DNA from: VRUE01 sp963697805
Lineage (GTDB): Bacteria; Actinomycetota; Thermoleophilia; Solirubrobacterales; 70-9
Length of the DNA stretch: 64,000 nt
Direction: 5' to 3'
NCBI GenBank assembly: GCA_963697805.1
Contig: CAVOPB010000002.1
Coordinates: 1-64,000, forward strand
The notes beneath the pieces were generated by a model. It did no database searches, had not been told where the DNA came from, and was given only the letters and a program-made list of their open reading frames with translations. The translations under genes and the position numbers were made by a program. Positions 1-8,221 of this stretch are shown here, piece by piece. Numbering within the stretch: position 1 is the stretch's first letter; every line of letters starts with the position of its first letter.

Positions 1-540
1 CGACGCTAGCGCCTCCAGCGACTCCGACGGGACGATCGCGTCTTACGACTGGCAGTGGGGTGACGGCAGCGCCGACGCCAGCACGGCCAAGCCGAAGCAC
101 ACGTTCTCCGGCCCCGGCACCTACCAGGTCGCCCTCTTCGTGCACGACGACAACACCCAGTCCGGCGGGGCCATCCACAATGTCGAGGTGCGCAAGCTCG
201 TGGTGCCGAGGGTCAGCCACGCGACGCTTACCAACGAGACGTTCAGAGTCGGCTCAAAGGCCACCGCCCATACGGCGATGGCATCGAAGACGGCGGTCGG
301 AACGACGTTCAAATTCACGCTCGCGGCACCGGCCAAGGTCAAGGTCGCCTTTTCGCGCCAGGGCCGGCGCGCTGAAGGCCGGCGCGCGCGATCTTCGCCA
401 CGGGCCGAAGCGCGATCCCGTTCAGCGGCCGGATCGGCAAGCACCCCCTGAAGCCCGGGAAGTACACGGCGACGCTGACGGCGATCAACGCCAGGGGCAA
501 GGCGAAGCCGGTCACGCTGAAGTTCACCGTCGTCAGCTGA
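1..540 (+). pseudogene. 3' part of a PKD-domain secreted protein, frame-disrupted
   Basis: The window opens inside a gene. Reading from base 2 gives a PKD domain (SDGTIASYDWQWGDGS, then HTFSGPGTYQVALFV), followed by a fibre-like region (TFRVGSKATAHTAMASKTAVGTTFKFTL). The same frame loses sense near base 360-390, while the frame ending at the TGA at 538-540 encodes a typical tail (IPFSGRIGKHPLKPGKYTATL, then LKFTVVS). The two parts belong to one protein but lie in different frames. Compared with the related tail of the 32016-33377 gene, the middle piece with two Cys is also missing. Either a real frameshift plus small deletion, or a sequencing error, explains this. The protein would be exported; its N-terminus lies outside the window. 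Confidence 0.7.
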
Positions 541-733
541 TCGACCCTGCGGGCAACGCGGTGCTTTCGGGCACGCGACCGGCGGGGACGCTCCCGCTGC
601 CCCCGCCGTGCGGCGCTTACGCCGCGGTCCACTCCGGGCCCCAGGGGAGGCGCGAAGCAGACGGTCGCATTAGTTCCAGTCGGTAGGCGGGCCGGCGTTC
701 CCATTCACCGCCCCCCATCGCCGCCTGGTAGCC

Positions 734-797
734 GATACACCGTATCACTCCATTTCCGGCCTGCCAATGGTGGGATCTAGACAGATAGCCTGCAGGG
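734..797 (+). promoter_or_regulatory. Candidate TetR operator and leaderless promoter
   Basis: The inverted repeat GATAC-ACC-GTATC occupies 734-746, a size and symmetry typical of TetR-family operators. A -10 box TAGCCT lies at 786-791, exactly 6 nt before the GTG at 798, which predicts an mRNA starting at or next to the start codon. The rest of 541-797 holds a GCGGCG-ctta-CGCCGC hairpin at 610-625 without a T run, and nothing else I can support. Confidence 0.45.
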
Positions 798-1448
798 GTG
801 AAGGACACCTCAGTCCCCAAACGGCGGCCCCCGCTCACATCGGAGGCGATCGTCACGTCCGCGATCCGGATCGCGGACGCCGAGGGCCTCGATGCTGTCT
901 CGATCCGCCGCGTCGCGGCGGAGCTCGATGCGCGGCCGATGAGCCTCTACGACCACATCGCAAACAAGGAGGCGCTGCTCTCGTCGATGGCCGATGAGGT
1001 CGTGGGGGAGGTGCTGGTCGAGCGCCCCCTGCCCGAGGGCTGGCGGGACGCGCTGAGTGAGATTTCGAGACTGCTCTACAGGACATTGGTCAGCCACCCC
1101 TGGCTGGTCTCGGTGTTCAGCACCCAGCCGCGGTTCGGGCCCAGCAGCGAGAGACAGGCCGCGCAGCTCGCTGCGGCGATGTCGGGCCTATCGCTCGAGT
1201 CCGCCGACCTCTGGGTCCTGGTGGGAACCGTCAACGACTACGTCCTGGGGCACTCCCTCCGCGCCGTCACCATCGCGAGACCCGAGGATCTCGAGGACGT
1301 CATCGCCGAACCGGCGATCGAGGCCGCCCCCGAGCTCGCCTCCCTGCCGGACTACCTTCAGACCCGAGCCTCGCTCGAGCGCTTCGAGGCAGGCCTGAAG
1401 GCGGTCCTCGACGGCGTCGAACGACAGATTCTCGACGCCGGCGGGTGA
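798..1448 (+). CDS. TetR-family regulator with tetracycline-repressor-like C-terminal domain
   Basis: A 216-residue transcription factor. Residues 12-60 form the TetR helix-turn-helix (ADAEGLDAVSIRRVAAELDA, then MSLYDHIANKEALL). The remainder (WRDALSEISRLLYRTLVSHP, later VNDYVLGHSLRA and FEAGLKAVLDGVERQI) fits the TetR_C ligand-binding fold rather than the AcrR/QacR type. GTG at 798 is preferred because a -10 box sits 6 nt upstream. No transporter or enzyme gene is adjacent, so the regulated target is unknown; autoregulation through the inverted repeat at 734-746 is an inference. The gene faces the TetR gene ending at 1640. Confidence 0.85.
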   Translation: MKDTSVPKRRPPLTSEAIVTSAIRIADAEGLDAVSIRRVAAELDARPMSLYDHIANKEALLSSMADEVVGEVLVERPLPEGWRDALSEISRLLYRTLVSHPWLVSVFSTQPRFGPSSERQAAQLAAAMSGLSLESADLWVLVGTVNDYVLGHSLRAVTIARPEDLEDVIAEPAIEAAPELASLPDYLQTRASLERFEAGLKAVLDGVERQILDAGG

Positions 1449-1639
1449 GCGACTGGACTCGCGGAACACAAACGGGCCCGGAGAGAACAGGACAACTCCC
1501 TCCGGTGCGCCGTTTGCGCTTGTCCCTTGAGCCACAGGCGCCAGGGGAGGGCCGTCGCTCAAGTGCTGGAACGTTCCAGAACAGCGATCGAAGAACATAG
1601 CAGCCTTTCCCCAAGGGCCTCCGACCGTTCCGAAATTCG
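1449..1639. promoter_or_regulatory. Convergent intergenic region with perfect 14-bp palindrome
   Basis: The region separates two convergent TetR genes. CTGGAACGTTCCAG at 1566-1579 is a perfect palindrome of operator type. No coding sequence or clear T-run terminator was seen. Confidence 0.35.
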
Positions 1640-2314
1640 TCAGGTCGCGGCGGCCCAGCGCCGGGCTTCCTCCGGCCCGAGGTAGGGCGCGAGGACGAAC
1701 TCGACGAGGTCGGGCAGTTGGGCGGCGAGGTCGGCGTCGCTCAGGACCGAACGGCTGAGCTGGGCGACGACTCCACCGACGAGGGAGTCCTCGGTCGACG
1801 CCGGCAGATCGCCGCCGTCGGATCGCTGCCCCCGTCCGGCGGCGAGGTAGGGCAGGGCCGCGGCCAGCCGGTCGCGGCAATGGGCGGTGACCGTGGGGGT
1901 CGCGGTGAAGGGCGTGACGAGACAGAACCGGGCGAGGACCGGCTCCGCGTCGAAGAACTCGACGGTGACGCGGAGCGCGCCGATGACCCGCTGCGACCAG
2001 TCCTCGAGTGGCCCGGCGGCCTCGACGATCAGGGTCGTGAGGTGGTCGGCGACCGCGTCGAAGGCGACGGTGAAGGCCTCGTCCTTGGACTTGAAGTTGG
2101 CGTAGAAGACCCGGTTGGCGACGGTCGCCCGCTTGGCTATCTCGGTGATCGCGGTCTGCCCGTAGCCACGCTCGGCGGCGAGTTCGGAGACGGCGGCCAG
2201 AAGGCGCTCGCGCTGGGACTCCGCCACCTGCTGCGGCGACAGCCCGTGATGGCCACTGGGGAGCGGACCAAGGTTGGCTCGAGTCGGGGCCTGGCCATCC
2301 CCTCCTGAGGGCAC
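1640..2314 (-). CDS. TetR/AcrR-family regulator
   Basis: A 224-residue regulator. After a short basic lead (LGPLPSGHHGLSPQQVAESQ) comes a classic TetR HTH: RERLLAAVSELAAERGYGQT, AITEIAKRATVANRVFYANF, KSKDEAF. The C-terminal half is all-helical (EDWSQRVIGALRVTVEFFDAE, DLVEFVLAPYLGPEEARRW). The reading frame stays open far upstream but only as a shadow of the next gene; GTG at 2312-2314 is the first sensible start after the upstream stop at 2338, though no strong ribosome site is visible. It is the last of three tandem leftward TetR genes (2948, 2338, 1640). Ligand and targets are unknown. Confidence 0.8.
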   Translation of the reverse strand: MPSGGDGQAPTRANLGPLPSGHHGLSPQQVAESQRERLLAAVSELAAERGYGQTAITEIAKRATVANRVFYANFKSKDEAFTVAFDAVADHLTTLIVEAAGPLEDWSQRVIGALRVTVEFFDAEPVLARFCLVTPFTATPTVTAHCRDRLAAALPYLAAGRGQRSDGGDLPASTEDSLVGGVVAQLSRSVLSDADLAAQLPDLVEFVLAPYLGPEEARRWAAAT

Positions 2315-2337
2315 GGGCGCAAGGTTATATCCGCGGG

Positions 2338-2958
2338 CTACCGCCTTCCCGACACCGCAAGTGTCGGCGGCGGGATCTCGAGCTCCTCGGCGGCGGCCTT
2401 GGGGCCGACATACGGGAGGACGACGGCGTACATCATCTGCGGCAGCGCCGCCGCGAAGCGATCCGTCTCGATCCATCGGAAGCCGATCCGCATCTGTCGG
2501 ACCATCCCCCCGTGGAGCGACTGGGCGGTGACCTCGCTGAGCGAAGCCGGGGCGCCGGGGAGCTTGCGGCCATCGTCGAGGAATCGAGCCAGCGTGGCGA
2601 AGACGCGCTCGAGTGCCAGCTGGGCGCGTTCGCCCCCATGGACGGATTCGACGACCGTGAAGTGCGCCCGCACGGGGTCTTCCCGCAGGTGGAGGAGCGC
2701 GGTGTGGGCAGCGGCGCGGAGGCGGTCCTGCCAACGCCCCTCGGCCTGCTCATAGGTGGCCGTCATCCTGGCGAGAAACTCGTCGGCGCATTCCTCCAGC
2801 GTCGCCCCGAAGCAATCGTCGAGGCCCTCGTAGCCGGCCTCGAATGCGTCGCGATCGACGCCGGCACGCTCACACAGCCGATCGATGGTGACGCCGCGAT
2901 AGCCGCCCTCGTGGCAGAGCTCGATCAGCGCCCGGTGCAGGGCCGGCTCAGCGCCCAT
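2338..2958 (-). CDS. TetR-like regulator, tandem paralogue
   Basis: A 206-residue TetR-like protein. The HTH region (HRALIELCHEGGYRGVTIDR, then LCERAGVDRDAFEAGYEGL, DDCF) matches the fold, but the usual Y-x-H-F recognition stretch is replaced by FEAGYEGLDDCF. The end (QMMYAVVLPYVGPKAAAEEL, EIPPP) is nearly the same as that of the upstream neighbour (QAMYTAVLPYLGAEAAIEEL, EMPPP), so the two arose by tandem duplication. The start ATG at 2956-2958 has GGAGG 6 nt upstream and overlaps the upstream stop by 11 bp, implying translational coupling. Role and ligand unknown. Confidence 0.78.
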   Translation of the reverse strand: MGAEPALHRALIELCHEGGYRGVTIDRLCERAGVDRDAFEAGYEGLDDCFGATLEECADEFLARMTATYEQAEGRWQDRLRAAAHTALLHLREDPVRAHFTVVESVHGGERAQLALERVFATLARFLDDGRKLPGAPASLSEVTAQSLHGGMVRQMRIGFRWIETDRFAAALPQMMYAVVLPYVGPKAAAEELEIPPPTLAVSGRR

Positions 2959-3592
2959 GCCCACCCTCCACCAGCGGCGGCGGCATCTCGAGCTCCTCGA
3001 TCGCCGCCTCTGCGCCGAGATAGGGAAGCACCGCTGTGTACATCGCCTGGGGGATGACCTCGGACTCGAGCAGGCGATTCTCATGTCCGACGGCGAGGTA
3101 GAGCTGGTTGAAGAGGCCGCCGGCCACCGACTCGGCGGTCGCGCGGGTGAGGGTCCGGGGGGCGCCGGGCTGGCCTCGGCCTTCGTCGAGGAGGTCGATG
3201 ATCTCCTCGATCCCTTCGCCCATCAGAATCGAGGTACTGGCAGCCCGGCGGGCTTCGACCACGGTGAAGTGGGTCAGGCGCTCGTCCTCGGAGAGGAAGC
3301 GGAGGAGGACGTAGGCGGTGACTCGAAGTCGATCCCGCCAATCCGAGAACTCCCTTCGTGCCTCCTCGGCTTCTCGCCGGTAACGACCGAACTCGGCCGC
3401 GTAGGCCTCGTAGAAGCATTCCTCGAGGTCGCGGTGGCGAGCGTCGAATTCGGCCCGATCGATGCCCGCGCGGAAACAGAGCATCGGGACGGTGACGCCA
3501 TCGAAACCGTGCTCGAAGCAGAGCTCGATCAGTGCCCAGTGGAGGGAATCCCGGCTGGAAGGTTGGTCAACGTTGACAGGCCTGATGCTCAC
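2948..3592 (-). CDS. TetR-like regulator, tandem paralogue
   Basis: A 214-residue TetR-like protein, first of the coupled pair. The HTH is LHWALIELCFEHGFDGVTVP followed by MLCFRAGIDRAEFDARHRDL and EECFYEAYAAEF. The ligand domain contains LRVTAYVLLRFLSEDERLTH, and the C-terminus closely resembles its downstream paralogue. GTG at 3590-3592 is taken as the start; GGGGA directly abuts it, so a slightly different start cannot be excluded. The unusual HTH (ARHRDLEECF instead of Y-x-H-F-x-x-KEDL) is shared with the paralogue, so this is a subfamily trait rather than decay. No catalytic gene adjoins. Confidence 0.78.
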   Translation of the reverse strand: MSIRPVNVDQPSSRDSLHWALIELCFEHGFDGVTVPMLCFRAGIDRAEFDARHRDLEECFYEAYAAEFGRYRREAEEARREFSDWRDRLRVTAYVLLRFLSEDERLTHFTVVEARRAASTSILMGEGIEEIIDLLDEGRGQPGAPRTLTRATAESVAGGLFNQLYLAVGHENRLLESEVIPQAMYTAVLPYLGAEAAIEELEMPPPLVEGGHGR

Positions 3593-3652
3593 TCCCCGTT
3601 CGGAGCTCTATTCAGCTGTATGCCACGTTCCCTGTTCGCGGCGTCGCAAACC

Positions 3653-4318
3653 CTAGCCGGACGCGGCCACGCGGGAGGCCTCGGACTCGCCGATGTAGGG
3701 ACGGAGGACCAGCTGGATGTTCTCCGGGATGAGCTCGAGTATCCGGTCGGTCTCTGAGAAGTTCAGGCGCTGGTAGGCGGACCAGAGGACGGCGCCGGCG
3801 AGGGTCTCCTCGAGGGTCTCGGGCAATTGCTCGGCCGCGGAGTTGTGGTCGCGGCCGCGAAGGAGGATCGGGACGAAGGCCTTCGCGATCTGGTCATAGC
3901 GGGCGAGGATCGCGGGGCCCGCGGTGGGTCCCTCGACCAGCAGCGCGCGAGCGATCAAAGGCTCGGCCAGGATCGCCTTGAAGAAGGTCCGCATTGCGAT
4001 CGCGACCTGCTCCGGCCACTCGACGGCCGAGGTCTCGAGCGCCGCCCCAACCTGAGCCTCGGTGCCGGCGACGGCCGTGTCGAAGAGGTCGGCGAAGGCC
4101 TCTTCCTTGTTGGAGTAATGCTTGTAGAAGGTCTTGAAGCTGACCCTGGCGCGCTTGGTGATGAGTTCTACGCTGACCCCGGAGTAGCCGCGCTTGGCCA
4201 CCAGCTCGCCGGTGGCGCGGCGGACTCGGCGACGTTGCTCCGCGGCAACCGTTTCCCGGGTGAGTTCGGGGGGCTCCCGCAGTGCGCTGCGGGCGTCCCT
4301 TCCGGGCAAGGCGCGCAT
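3653..4318 (-). CDS. TetR/AcrR-family regulator
   Basis: A 221-residue regulator. After an N-terminal lead rich in Arg comes a canonical TetR HTH: AAEQRRRVRRATGELVAKRG, YSGVSVELITKRARVSFKTF, YKHYSNKEEAFADLF. The C-terminal domain (MRTFFKAILAEPLIARALLV, later IQLVLRPYIGESEASRV) is helical. ATG at 4316-4318 is chosen because a -10 box TATGCT (4327-4332) lies 8 nt upstream; longer in-frame starts would fall upstream of that promoter. It diverges from the secreted protein at 4476, and the 4399-4419 inverted repeat between them is a plausible operator. Confidence 0.8.
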   Translation of the reverse strand: MRALPGRDARSALREPPELTRETVAAEQRRRVRRATGELVAKRGYSGVSVELITKRARVSFKTFYKHYSNKEEAFADLFDTAVAGTEAQVGAALETSAVEWPEQVAIAMRTFFKAILAEPLIARALLVEGPTAGPAILARYDQIAKAFVPILLRGRDHNSAAEQLPETLEETLAGAVLWSAYQRLNFSETDRILELIPENIQLVLRPYIGESEASRVAASG

Positions 4319-4475
4319 GGGCGGACAGCATAAGGGGCACGGGGGGCGAACCGCGGGCGCGTTCAGTCCGCTCGCCCGGGAACGTTGCCGATGAAGACCA
4401 CTGGAGCCGACCTCCAGTGAACCTCCAGCGCCTCGGGCGACGCTGGCCGGGTCAATCACCCCAAGGAGGGATCCG
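4319..4475. promoter_or_regulatory. Divergent regulatory region with 8-bp inverted repeat
   Basis: A leftward -10 box TATGCT at 4327-4332 serves the TetR gene. CACTGGAG-ccgac-CTCCAGTG at 4399-4419 is a perfect 8-bp inverted repeat, and the half-site CCTCCAG recurs at 4422-4428. The rightward gene has a strong AAGGAGG ribosome site just before 4476, but no clear rightward -10 box was identified. Confidence 0.5.
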
Positions 4476-4997
4476 ATGCTCACAAGACTCACAACCGCCT
4501 GCTGCGTGATCGTTGCCGCCCTGACGGCGCTGGCGCTCGCCGCCCCGGCCGGAGCCGCGACCTACCCGGTCTCCGGGAAGCAGACGGTCGTCAGCGAAAA
4601 GAACGGCACCTACAGGATGAACGGCGGCCTGATCGGCAACTGGAAGACGACGTCGTTCAAGGAGATCGCCAAGTCCCCCATCTACAAGGGCAAGGGAACA
4701 GAGCAATTCGAGGGCTGCCTCGACACGAACCACAACGGCAACTGTGCCGGTGACCCGTCCGGGTCCCTCTCGTTCAAGTTCCTCTACTGGGGCAAGTTCG
4801 GAGCCGGAGACTCGCTGATCTGGGGATCCTGCTGGCACCCGGTGACCAAGGGGACCGGCGACTTCGCCGGAGCCCAGGGCGTCCTCACCATGGTCGACAC
4901 GCCGACCAAGAAGGGCGTCAGCACCAGCTACACGGGCAACATCACCCTCGGCGGCGGCGCCCACTCGGCGAGCCTTCCACCGGTCCACTGCGGCTAG
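4476..4997 (+). CDS. Small secreted protein, beta-barrel-like
   Basis: A 173-residue exported protein. Residues 1-27 are a signal peptide (MLTRL, hydrophobic stretch, AAPAGAA cleavage region). The mature part has KGKGTEQFEGC, a DTNHNGNC loop that looks like a calcium-binding D-x-N-x-N-G motif, SLSFKFLYWGKF, GSCWHPVTKGTGDFAGAQGV and four Cys that could form two disulfides. The GTGDFAGAQGVLTM stretch recalls allene-oxide-cyclase/dirigent-type small beta barrels, but I cannot name a family with confidence. The start is secure: AAGGAGG lies 6 nt upstream of ATG. The TetR at 3653-4318 is divergently transcribed and may control it. Confidence 0.75.
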   Translation: MLTRLTTACCVIVAALTALALAAPAGAATYPVSGKQTVVSEKNGTYRMNGGLIGNWKTTSFKEIAKSPIYKGKGTEQFEGCLDTNHNGNCAGDPSGSLSFKFLYWGKFGAGDSLIWGSCWHPVTKGTGDFAGAQGVLTMVDTPTKKGVSTSYTGNITLGGGAHSASLPPVHCG

Positions 4998-5094
4998 CTC
5001 CTGCGACCGCCGCGCCCTCGCCACCGATGCGGGGCGCGGCGGTGGAGGGTTGAAAAGCCACCGCCGGTAGGTCAGGCTCAACCAGGAGGAATCA

Positions 5095-6942
5095 ATGGAT
5101 AACGGCGGCGTCAATGTCGGTGCTCAGGTCGCGGGCTACCGCATCGAGGAGCTCGTCGGGCGGGGCGGAATGGGCAACGTCTACCGGGCAACCGACGTGC
5201 GCCTCGACCGACCGGTCGCGCTCAAGGTTCTCGCCGACCGCTTGGCCGAGGACGAGGCCTTCGGCGAGCGGCTGCTTCGCGAGTCGCGGCTGGCGGCCAG
5301 CCTCGACCACCCCAATGTCGTCCCGATCTATGAGGCCGGCGAGGACCAGGGCCGGCTGTTCATCGCGATGCGCTTCGTCCCCGGCGGCGACCTCAGGAGC
5401 CTGCTCCGCCGCGAGGGCGCGCTCGACCCTGCTCGCGCGATCCGGATCTTCTCCCAGATCGCCGAGGCCCTCGACGCCGGCCACCGTCGTGGTCTCGTCC
5501 ACCGCGACGTCAAGCCCAGCAACGTCCTCCTCGACCGCGACCGGGATCGCGAGCACTGCTACCTCGCCGACTTCGGCCTCACCCAGAGTGCGGCCCACGA
5601 CGGCCCCGCCGATGGCCAGATGCTGGGGACGGTCGACTACGTCTCGCCGGAGCAGATCCGGGGCGACACCCTCGACGGCCGCGCCGACCAGTACAGCCTC
5701 GCCTGCCTGATGTTCGAGTGCCTCACCGGCTCACTCCCGCACGGCCAGCGCTCCGAGGTCGCGGCGCTGTTCGCCCACCTCGAGGAGCCGACCCCCAAGG
5801 CAAGCGAGCGCGGCACCGACCTGCCGAGCGCAATCGACCCCGTCCTCGAGCGCGGCATGGCGAAGGATCCCGAGGAGCGATTCGAGACCTGCGCCGGGCT
5901 GGTCGACGCCGCCCAGCAGGCGCTCGGACTGGCGCCCGAGCCCGCCGGGGGCAGTCTGCGTCGCTGGCTACCGGCCGCGGTCGGCGTCGCGGCGATCCTC
6001 GTCGCGGCCCTGGCAATCGTCATCTCCGGCGGTGGTGGTGGCGCCGAGGCGGCGTCGGCAACCGGGGCCCTGGTCCGGATCGACCCCGCCACCAACCGGA
6101 TCACGGGCCACACCGCGGTGCCGGGCTATCCGGGACAGCTGGTGCTGACCCCTGGCGGCGTCTGGTCGGCCGACTTCCAGACCGGCGTGCTCTGGCGCTT
6201 CCTGCCGGGCGCGGGCGCCCCCGAACGAATCACCTCGACCGGCGAGCCCCGCGACCTGGCGGCGCTCGGCGACCGGGTCTACGTCGGCGCCGATGGGCAG
6301 AAGTTCTCCGGCGTGATCTCGACCTACGACGCGGTCACCGCCGTCCGCGGGGACTCGATCGACCTCCTCGCCTGCGCGATGGCATCGGGTGAAGGCGTCG
6401 TCTGGGCGGCCGGCTGCCCCTTCGTGCAGAGGCTGAGCACCGACGAGCGCCCGCTGCGGACTCTGCGCCAGCGATTCCTCCCGTTCCGCTCCCCGGCGAC
6501 TGCGGAGAACAGCCGGGTCCAGTTCCGCGAGCTCGCCGTCGGCGCCGGCTCGCTCTGGGTGCTCGGAGACGCCCTCGACCGCCGGCTCTGGCGCCTCGAC
6601 GCCCGGACCGGCCGGGTCGAGGCGACGATCCCGCTCGGGTTCCCCCCGACGTCGGTCGCGGTCGCCGACGGGGTGGTCTGGATCACCGACAACCTGCACG
6701 ACCGGGTGGTGCCGGTCGACGCCACCGAGAACGCCCTGCTGCCGCCGCTGCGGGTCGGCGGCGGGGCCAGCGGAGTCGCCGCCGGGGCCGGCAGCGTCTG
6801 GGTGGCGAACACGATTGCAGGGACCATCTCGCGGATCGACCCGCGCAGCCGGCGGGTCGTGGCGACGATCGACGTCGGCGGCCTTCCCAGAGGCGTCGCG
6901 GCCGACCGCCGTGCGGTCTGGGTGACCGAGTATGCGAACTGA
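5095..6942 (+). CDS. Ser/Thr protein kinase fused to extracytoplasmic beta-propeller
   Basis: A 615-residue membrane kinase. Kinase domain residues 15-275: glycine loop GRGGMGNVY (22-30), VALK with Lys44, HRDVKPSN with Asp138, DFG at 159-161, GTVDYVSPEQ. One membrane span lies at about 291-311, followed by a Gly-rich linker. Residues about 325-615 are repeated blades of the YVTN/Vgb type (LVRIDPATNRITGHTAVPGY, GVWSADFQTGVLWRF, VARIDPRS-like repeats, SVWVANTIAGTISRIDP), outside the cell if the topology is standard. The kinase should phosphorylate Ser/Thr targets in response to something sensed by the propeller. AGGAGGAA before ATG fixes the start. Its 3' end overlaps the next gene by 11 bp, so both are one operon. 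Confidence 0.88.
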   Translation: MDNGGVNVGAQVAGYRIEELVGRGGMGNVYRATDVRLDRPVALKVLADRLAEDEAFGERLLRESRLAASLDHPNVVPIYEAGEDQGRLFIAMRFVPGGDLRSLLRREGALDPARAIRIFSQIAEALDAGHRRGLVHRDVKPSNVLLDRDRDREHCYLADFGLTQSAAHDGPADGQMLGTVDYVSPEQIRGDTLDGRADQYSLACLMFECLTGSLPHGQRSEVAALFAHLEEPTPKASERGTDLPSAIDPVLERGMAKDPEERFETCAGLVDAAQQALGLAPEPAGGSLRRWLPAAVGVAAILVAALAIVISGGGGGAEAASATGALVRIDPATNRITGHTAVPGYPGQLVLTPGGVWSADFQTGVLWRFLPGAGAPERITSTGEPRDLAALGDRVYVGADGQKFSGVISTYDAVTAVRGDSIDLLACAMASGEGVVWAAGCPFVQRLSTDERPLRTLRQRFLPFRSPATAENSRVQFRELAVGAGSLWVLGDALDRRLWRLDARTGRVEATIPLGFPPTSVAVADGVVWITDNLHDRVVPVDATENALLPPLRVGGGASGVAAGAGSVWVANTIAGTISRIDPRSRRVVATIDVGGLPRGVAADRRAVWVTEYAN

Positions 6943-8221
6943 GGGCCTGCGACGTGCCGCGCTGCTGGCGGGTGTGCTGGCGCTTTCCCTCAGCGCCGTC
7001 AGCTGTGGAGGGGGCGGCGGCGACCCGTTCAGGATCGGTGTGATCGCCGATTGCGTCGGGATCAACCGCCCGCTCCACGACGCCGAGCTCTCGGGCGCCG
7101 AGCTGCCGCTGATCGAAAAGGGCGCCGAGCTACGCGGGCAGCTCGCGGGCAGCGGTGTCACCGCCACCGAGGTCGCGGGACGCCCCGTCGAACTCGTGCC
7201 GGGCTGCACCGAACTCTGGGAACTCAGCGCCCTGACGGCGGAGGCCAGGCGGCTGATCGAGCGCGAGGATGTCGACGCCACCGTCGGCGCCGGCAGCGGC
7301 GTCGACGAGATCGCGCTGCGCGACGTCGCCCGGCTCTATCCCGATGTCGTCTTCCTCCCCGTCGCCCATGGCCCTCGCGAGATCACCCTCCAGAACCCGC
7401 CGCCGAACCTCTTCCGCTTCAGCGGCGACCACGGCCAAGGCGTCGCCGGGCTCGGGGCCTACGCCTACCGGCGCCTCGGCTGGAGAGACGCGGCGGTGGT
7501 GCTGTTCAACTGGGATATGGGTTGGGGGGCCAGGGATGCGTTCGCGAGTGAGTTCTGCGCCCTTGGAGGCCGGATCGGGAACCAGGTCCCTCTCGAATCC
7601 TTCACGCCCGCCGACGTGGCCGCGGTTCCGCGCGATGTCGACGGCGTCGCCGTCTTCGTGCCCTCGACCTTCGACCCCGCCGGCTTCATCAACCGGCTTG
7701 CGGCGCGCTATGCGAATCCGGCCCGACACATCCTCGTCGGCCCCTCGGTGACCGACGACCCGACCCTGTTGGGGCCGACCAGACGGGCGCTGACGGGAGT
7801 CGTCGGCAGCTCCTACGTCAACCCCTCCCTGATGCGGGGCTATCTGGATGCCTACAGGCGGACATTCCCCGGCGCCTCGACTGACGTCGCGGGCAACGAA
7901 CTCGTCAGCGGCTACAGGGACGCGGTCAGGGCACTGGTGGCGGGTCTGGAAGATGCGGACGGGAACTCGGCGCAGCTGCCTGCCGCCCTGGCCCACCTGC
8001 GCATCGACCTCCTCGGCGGGCCGGTGAGGCTGGATCGAAACCGGCAGGCGGTCATCTCGACCACCCTGGTGCGGATCGAGCCCCCGGGCAGCGCGGCCCC
8101 GGGGCTCGCACCGGTGCGGACGATCGGCGACGTCGATCAATCGATCGGCGGCCTGCTCGACCCCGCGACGGTGCCGAGCGACCGACCGGCGCGATGCGTC
8201 ACCCCGCGATCGTCCATGTGA
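6932..8221 (+). CDS. Substrate-binding lipoprotein, branched-chain amino-acid-receptor type
   Basis: A 429-residue type-I periplasmic-binding-protein fold. The N-terminus carries a lipoprotein signal (LALSLSAVSC, Cys at about 25) followed by poly-Gly. Then PFRIGVIADCVGINRPLHDA, AELSGAELPLIEKGA, a receptor core (VDATVGAGSGVDEIALRDVA, YPDVVFLPVAHGPREITLQN, YAYRRLGWRDAAVVLFNWDM) and VGSSYVNPSLMRGYLDAYRR. No permease or ATPase gene is nearby, so it is more likely a sensor for the kinase-propeller encoded just upstream (11-bp overlap) than part of an importer. Its 3' end overlaps the convergent regulator gene by 23 bp. Confidence 0.82.
   Translation: MRTEGLRRAALLAGVLALSLSAVSCGGGGGDPFRIGVIADCVGINRPLHDAELSGAELPLIEKGAELRGQLAGSGVTATEVAGRPVELVPGCTELWELSALTAEARRLIEREDVDATVGAGSGVDEIALRDVARLYPDVVFLPVAHGPREITLQNPPPNLFRFSGDHGQGVAGLGAYAYRRLGWRDAAVVLFNWDMGWGARDAFASEFCALGGRIGNQVPLESFTPADVAAVPRDVDGVAVFVPSTFDPAGFINRLAARYANPARHILVGPSVTDDPTLLGPTRRALTGVVGSSYVNPSLMRGYLDAYRRTFPGASTDVAGNELVSGYRDAVRALVAGLEDADGNSAQLPAALAHLRIDLLGGPVRLDRNRQAVISTTLVRIEPPGSAAPGLAPVRTIGDVDQSIGGLLDPATVPSDRPARCVTPRSSM

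Noticed and set aside
60..686. Plus-strand 208-codon ORF at the window start
   Set aside because: It is out of frame with the clear PKD domain and its product is Arg/Ser/Pro-rich shadow text.
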